Source: Gnetum montanum
Taxonomy: Eukaryota > Streptophyta > Gnetopsida > Gnetales > Gnetaceae
Direction: 5' to 3'
Length of the DNA stretch: 50,215 nucleotides
Assembly: GCA_015680685.1 (NCBI GenBank)
Contig: MNCI01004969.1
Coordinates: 1 to 50,215, forward strand
The notes beneath the pieces were generated by a model. That model saw nothing but the letters and a program-made list of their open reading frames with translations, made no database searches and was not told where the DNA came from. Positions 45,261 to 50,215 of the stretch are shown piece after piece. Position numbers and translations under genes: made by a program. Each line of letters begins with the position of its first letter. Position 1 is the first letter of the stretch.

Positions 45261-46809
45261 TCAATCGATGGTACTAGGTGGGGGTATGGGTGCTTCTTCC
45301 TCCATTATGCTGCTAGGGCTTGTAGCATCGCCTACTACCTACTTCCACAAAATAGAAAAAAATGAACAATCAATAAGCAAATGTACAATATACAAAATAA
45401 CATGAAAAAGCATAAAAACAGCTTTAAAAACTAACCTAAGAGGGTCCTACATCGACCATGTCTGGAGGCAACCTATCAACACCATACTCCAAGCGTCAGA
45501 GGATCTCAACCTCAGACAACTATATCTAGTCCTCTTGGCCAAAGTTAATCCCTATGAGGGTCTTGCCTTTGTCCACAGAGGTCCATGAGAGTGGCTCCAT
45601 AGAAAATGTAGTAGAGGAGACCTCTCCTAAGCGGGTGATGATCTACCTCTTGGAAGAACCACTCACCACAGTATGATGAGCAAATAACTTGTATGCCTAC
45701 CTTCCACTAGTCACCTCAAGAAACATCTCAAGGTTGCAACATTTGATAGACTCTTATTTATACGACTAAAGGTACGTGTCATGCTCATGCTTGTATTGGT
45801 GCTTGTGATTCTTTTTATTCTACTGCCACCGATACACCTTGGTGTTGTAATTTTTCCAATCTTGGTTTTTTTGGGTGAGCAGATCCATCTGTAGCTACTG
45901 TTCAATAATCTCTCAGGTGGCCTCATTTTTGCCCTATATGGTTGACCAGTACCTGGAATAATCTATCTTAGCGGTCTGCCAAGTACTGTCTCCCTATGAC
46001 TAAGCTACCCAAAAGTCATATTGGAACTAAAGATCCCTAATCTTTGGGTCCTGGCTTGTCACCCTCTCCTAGAGCTCATGCACACTCTTCCATAGGTGCT
46101 CATTCAAGCACCTGTAGACCCATAATTCTTTCATGCATGAAAGCGTGCATTTGCTAATTGCCTCATATGTACGACAAGACATCTACTCCACTTCAAGAGG
46201 GAACTCAGGGATGACATCCACTTTGGCCACCCTACTCAAATCCCAAAGAAGCTTAGAACCTATTGTCATATAACAAGCAAATTAATCTCAACCACAAACT
46301 AAGCTTTTGATCAGTACGTAACAAAAGCAAAGCAACACCATGCACATACTAAGCTTAGGATCTACCTAATGTAGGTGGTCAACCATGTCCTCCACAATGC
46401 CTTCCATGAAGGTGAACTTCTCGGACATGTCTACCCACAGCTTCATGCAGTAGGTAGATGTAGGACCGCTGGTAGGCACATTTGAGGCTGTAACACAATG
46501 ATGTAATCAACATACAACCAAATAGCCAAATATTCTAGATTAAAAGAGCAACAATAGATGTCAATCTATGGCACTCACCTAGCCAACCCTTAGGTGTAAG
46601 TGTAGGAAGTTCATAGAACTGCATACTATCAAAACAATGGTCAAAGTCATCCCCATCAGGGTGGAGTAGCCCCTCTTCAAACTGTTAGAGGGTGTCTGTA
46701 GCATTGCGAAGCTCATCTCTATGGGCCTCTCCCTCCTCAATGTGAGGGGATGCATCCTTTGATATCACTTCTACTACTACTTCAATAGCCCTCTCTCCCA
46801 TTTTTGCAC
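45261..46809 (-). pseudogene. Antisense spliced gene in copy D, C-terminal exons
   Basis: Four exons in one continuous reading frame on the minus strand. 46809-46579 gives AKMGERAIEVVVEVISK to LPTLTPKGWL. 46487-46366 gives SNVPTSGPTSTYCMKLWVD. About 46251-45436 gives LLWDLSRVAKVDVIPEFPLE to DRLPPDMVDVGPS. 45338-45261 gives VVGDATSPSSIMEEE to a TGA at 45261. Introns 46810-46929, 46488-46578 and 45339-45435 have GT...AG ends, lengths of 90-120 bp, and phases that join codons correctly. The large exon has no frameshift over about 270 codons but about 17 stops, 14 of them TAG. Charged and partly helical; no known domain recognised. It lies between hairpin array and 3' LTR, opposite to gag-pro. 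Confidence 0.65.
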
Positions 46810-46929
46810 CTTACACATACATTAGCACACATTAGTATACATTAGTACGTTAGCATAATATAGCATAAAAAACATAAAAATATAAACATACACTAATACA
46901 ATAAATGCATCTAAGTTAAATGTACTAAC

Positions 46930-47992
46930 CTGGAACCTTTGTGCGAAAGCTATGTAGGTTGAGGCAGATTTTCTTTCTACTTACCTTTCCAATCTCAAGA
47001 GCCACCTCCTCTATAGGATGTGGCAACTTGATTTTTGCCTTGGACAGTCCCACCATCTCTGCAATATAACAATTCATCTTGTTCACATCCCTAGTGCTAA
47101 CTCTGGAACCATTACCCATGCTTTCAAGAGAATAATGTGACCACCCCAAGAGACCTCTAGTCATTACTGATAATGACTCATCGAACCCCTCTAGGGGGTC
47201 TTACATGTAAGTGGTCATGAACATATGCTCAATCCAAGGCTTTGATAGTTTCTCACAATCTTGCATGACCCATCGCCCACCATCACATATAAACAAGAGC
47301 TCCACAAACCTTCGTAGATACCCTGCAAAGAATGAAAAGTGAATGTGAGACCTCACTTGAAGGTTGAAACATAGCATGGTGATCTCTACGAGCAAGCTGA
47401 TGGCTATGTAAGCAACGCAGTTGAATCGGGCACCCTCCTATAGCATCTCTTTCATTACTCACACATGCTCAATCCCAAGGATTTTTCCTTGCGAGTGCAA
47501 CTTTAGAAAGGCACAAGCATGAAAGAGAGGGTAGAGCTCTCGAACCTCAGGTAGGCACAAGCACATCCTTGATAGGTATGCCCTTGTGAGATTGCATGGC
47601 CCCCAACTAGTCCTTGATCTCCCCTTTGTGGTCCACCTTGCTACTAGCCTTATCAATAATTGATGGGCCATCAGTAAGGAGTCCAAAAAGGTCAAAAAAG
47701 AAGGCCTCATTGAGGTCTAGCACTACCCTCACACCATGCACTCGGGTCACAAAATGTCTAACATCATTGCTAAATGAGTCAATGATGGTGATCATTTTAG
47801 CCACTAGGAGGCTTGGGCTAAGGGCCAAGAATAGGTCCATAAACCTAGCACATGTGAGCCTAGTGGTTAGTTCATCTGAGGCTTAGTGACATAACCAATG
47901 CAACACACCCTCTACATCACCATATTTCATGATGAGGGTGGATTCTGTGCAGCCTGTGGTGACCACCATCACCTTGCTTGAAGATACTACCA
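46930..47992 (-). pseudogene. Antisense spliced gene in copy D, central exon
   Basis: Acceptor TTTATTGCAG at 47993, donor CCAG/GTTAGT at 46930. The frame reads VVSSSKVMVVTTGCTES, LFLALSPSLLVAKMITII, RHFVTRVHGVRVVLDLNEAF, FGLLTDGPSIID, then shifts once near 47560 and goes on LHSQGKILGIEHV, CVAYIAISLLVEITMLCFNLQ (shown in part), GRWVMQDCEKLSKPWIEHM, DPLEGFDESLSVMTRGLLGW to HSFRTKVPG. It resembles in style the alpha-helical proteins annotated in plants as putative plant transposon proteins, but I cannot name the family. Upstream, 48300-48090 also reads as coding (EVFSSSENI, GEINIKEMLAPPPPS) and is probably another exon. A few stops and one frameshift make it a pseudogene. Confidence 0.55.
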
Positions 47993-48628
47993 CTGCAATA
48001 AAGGTGAAAAACAATGCTAGCATCATGCAAAGACAAATCAGCAAGCACATGTGAGCAAGCATAAGAGCCAAAATAGTAGATGCTTATGTAGAATAAATGA
48101 AGTGCAAGATGGAGGTGGTGGTGCAAGCATCTCCTTAATGTTGATCTCACCAGTAGCCTACTCCTCATCTAGCTAGTCATGGGTCTTGCACTACTAGTAC
48201 ATCCTCAGGTACTAGGTAGGGTAGGACCCTAGATCATATCCTAGCTATTTAAGCATAGCTTCCTAAATGTTTTCACTAGAGGAGAATACCTCTAGGGGGT
48301 ATGAGTCAAGGCAAGAGCATCCACCTCATCATGTAGGCCCTGTTCATCAACTCTAAATCTAGCATTAAGCATGAGTAGTTAGCAAACTTAGCAAGAGCCA
48401 ATAGCAAAAAACACACTATAGAAACCCTAAGAACATTTATCCTCTAGCATAGTATACAGTTCTAGATGGGTTCTGGAACAAAGTGTACGCTCACAAGGCA
48501 ACAAAGAGTATGTTGCTCTTATTGTAGCAACTAAACATTTTCATCTATCAAATCCTGGATAGGTGTTGAGCACCCCTACAACCTCTACCAAACCACCTAC
48601 TCCATCATCACTAGTAGTGGGTCCATCA

Positions 48629-48893
48629 AACATAAACCTCAAAATGCCCCCAGTTAGCCCTAGGAAACAATGTCTTTATGATCATGCTAGCAACCTCTGC
48701 TGCTAAGTGTGACCACATCATCACACTAAAGTGCTATAGTAGGAATTCTAGGAACTCATTCAGCCCTATCAAGAACCACACTACTTGATGATCCAACAAC
48801 ATATCTGGTGCAAGCGTATTGGGAATAGGCTTGCTCATGTAGCACAAGATGCCTACAAGCTCCACGACAACTAGGATGGGCTTCAATAGCACT
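48629..48893 (-). pseudogene. Antisense exon resembling an FCP1/NIF-like (HAD) phosphatase domain
   Basis: Acceptor GTTACAG lies at 48894-48900. The frame reads LLKPILVVVELVGILCYM, a hydrophobic strand followed by ELVG where the family has the catalytic DLNG/DLDG, then GLNEFLEFLL, a TAG, HFSVMMWSHLAAEV and MIIKTLFP. This order (hydrophobic strand with acidic loop, x-GLNEFLEFLxxxFxVxxWSS, helix ending LFP) is that of FCP1-homology proteins such as plant NIF-like phosphatases. Loss of both aspartates would abolish catalysis. It ends in a TGA at 48628-48626, and the following 200 bp are unclear. Recognition rests on about 85 residues by eye. Confidence 0.45.
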
Positions 48894-49100
48894 CTGTAAC
48901 TACAAAGCAATAGATGAAGTGTTAGTATACATACATTGGATGCAAATTTTGATAAAAAATTAATTAAATTAAGCTTATAAAAATTAGCATAACATAGGAT
49001 AGATTAGAAAAAAAATATCTTAAGGCTTCCTAGGGCCCTGCTGGTATAGGATGTCAACCAATACATTTGACGCACCTAGTACTCACTAGGATATAGCACA

Positions 49101-49109
49101 TTTTATATA
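49101..49109 (-). promoter_or_regulatory. TATA box for the antisense gene
   Basis: Minus strand TATATAAAA in CCTATATAAAATGTGC, about 210 bp upstream of the FCP1-like exon. A start near 49075 and a short first exon with ATGTATTGGTTG are possible. Confidence 0.5.
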
Positions 49110-49239
49110 GGATTAGCATCTCATTTCACATGTTCCCACATTTAGCACTATCATAGTTTTCATGTTTTGGTAGTTTATCATTGTTACCATTTGTAGGTTT
49201 AGCATTGTTGTCATTGTGTCATTTTGCAAGTTTAGCATT

Positions 49240-50215
49240 AAGTGCAATGTAGAAAATTTTTTAAAATTTTTCTAACTGCAACAACATAATTCAAAAAGTA
49301 GCAAATTTTTTCTAATTTTGGCCTACCACAATAGAGAGCATAGTCCAAAAATAATGCAATGTTTTCGAACTGGATCACCTTGACTATGCTCTAGGAAGTG
49401 GGAAGCATAGTCCTAGATTACCAAAAAAATTTCTAACTCCTGACTACACTCTACATAGAGCATACTACCAAAACAACTAACTGTTGGGTAGACACCATTT
49501 TGTCAAACACTTGGCATCAACTGCACCTCCAAAATAGGGAGCATAGTCTTAGCTACGACCTCCAAAGAGTGAGGTCTTCATCATCGTCCTAATGCTCTCT
49601 CCATGCATCATGCCCTGATGCAATGCCGCACACCCCTCACCATCGCTTTCACTACATCCTATGCACCATACGCCAACCACAGCTGTAGGGACTGCAACCG
49701 TGACCATAGCCACAACCCTATGCCACACAAAAAACCAAATAATGCAAAAATGTGCCCTTAGCGCTAAGCCACTCTTTGCAACCCTTGTGTCCATGTGACC
49801 ACACTATGGGGTGCAACACCCCTGTAGCCCCTATCATGACATGGGGTGTAGTCATCCCATAGCCCCCCACACCTCAAATGTGCCTAACCCTCATCAACAT
49901 TTTCTCTATAGAAAAAAAATCATAGGGCAAACCCCTATCGTGCCCTTGCCCTGCGACAAGCTACCCTTGGCCACTATTGGCACCCTCATCCCTGTTGCGC
50001 ACAAGAAAAATTTCAAAAATAAAAAATTTTTATAGAATCCCTGTTGTGCCCCTATCTTGCGAATGGTGGCCCCAGGGTCATCACCAAACCCCAAAGTCCT
50101 ACCCTATGTTGTAGAAGATTTCAAAAAAACAAAGAAAAAAGTTGTAAAAACCTTACATGTCCCAACAAAATCCTTGTGGAAAATAAACCCTGCTTATCTC
50201 CACAACCCTGTGTGT
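49240..50215 (+). repeat. Probable 3' LTR of copy D, running off the window
   Basis: It shares with 38688-39250, in the same order, AAATTTTTTCTAA, the AGAGCATAGTCC / GACTATGCTCTAG palindrome halves, CTCCAAA and GGTCTTCATC..GG/GTCCTAA. The first base is unclear and no clean polypurine tract is seen. After about 49600 similarity fades and no gene is recognised. Confidence 0.4.

Noticed and set aside
45436-46259. Use of TAG as a sense codon in the antisense exon
   Set aside because: Nuclear plant genes use the standard code, and copies B and C show CAG-to-TAG changes directly, so C-to-T decay explains the TAG excess.
47300-47350. A 34-bp intron (GTGAGGTCTC...CTTTGCAG) in the antisense gene
   Set aside because: Too short to be spliced in plants, and removing it destroys the good reading frame downstream; the unspliced reading is the better one.

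Overview
The window is nuclear DNA of a land plant, most likely a seed plant with a large, repeat-rich genome such as a gymnosperm. The evidence is the mix of plant Ty1/copia, Ty3/gypsy and LINE remains, plant-type LTR promoters (TATAAATA), plant tRNA primer sites, and a decayed copy of a plant secreted root-cap/LEA-type gene. I see no intact host gene, rRNA, tRNA or CRISPR array. Species and clade are inference only.

Layout. 1-1125: nothing recognised. 1126-3237: 5'-truncated Ty1/copia element, minus strand. 4073-4642: root-cap/LEA-type pseudogene, minus strand, with signal peptide. 4643-8369: no gene, only small tandem duplications. 8370-11560: decayed LINE, minus strand, then a piece of a second LINE on the plus strand. 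12275-15181: LTR, tRNA-Asp-type primer site and a degenerate ORF of another gypsy element, cut at its right end by a further insertion.

15182-31590 and 38688-50215 hold the main subject: four copies of one family of unusual LTR elements. All carry gag and a retropepsin-like protease, but I find no reverse transcriptase, RNase H or integrase. Copy A (minus, 15182-20011) is a 3' part. Copy B (plus, 20012-27545) is a full LTR-internal unit. Copy C (plus, 27546-31590) shares its LTR with B and is deleted at both ends. Copy D (plus, 38688 to the window end) is a diverged relative. After the protease comes a short hydrophobic tail, then an array of about 8-12 small stem-loops of differing stem sequence, each followed by the same TAAACTAGC-like tail.

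In copy D the stretch between this array and the 3' LTR holds an antisense gene (45261 to about 49075). It has its own TATA box, at least four phase-compatible GT-AG introns, and an exon resembling the FCP1/NIF (HAD-like) phosphatase fold. Antisense additional ORFs are known from the Tat lineage of Ty3/gypsy elements. An intron-bearing one with an FCP1-like exon in an element without polymerase genes is the best candidate here for something undescribed.

31590-36117: 5' part of a different, minus-strand Ty3/gypsy element (tRNA-iMet primer site, 2.69-kb LTR), joined to copy C. 36118-38687: AT-rich, with diverged direct repeats and a second LTR piece of the 12275 family. Nearly all coding remains carry stops, very often TAG where a related copy has CAG, the pattern expected from C-to-T decay at methylated CHG sites.
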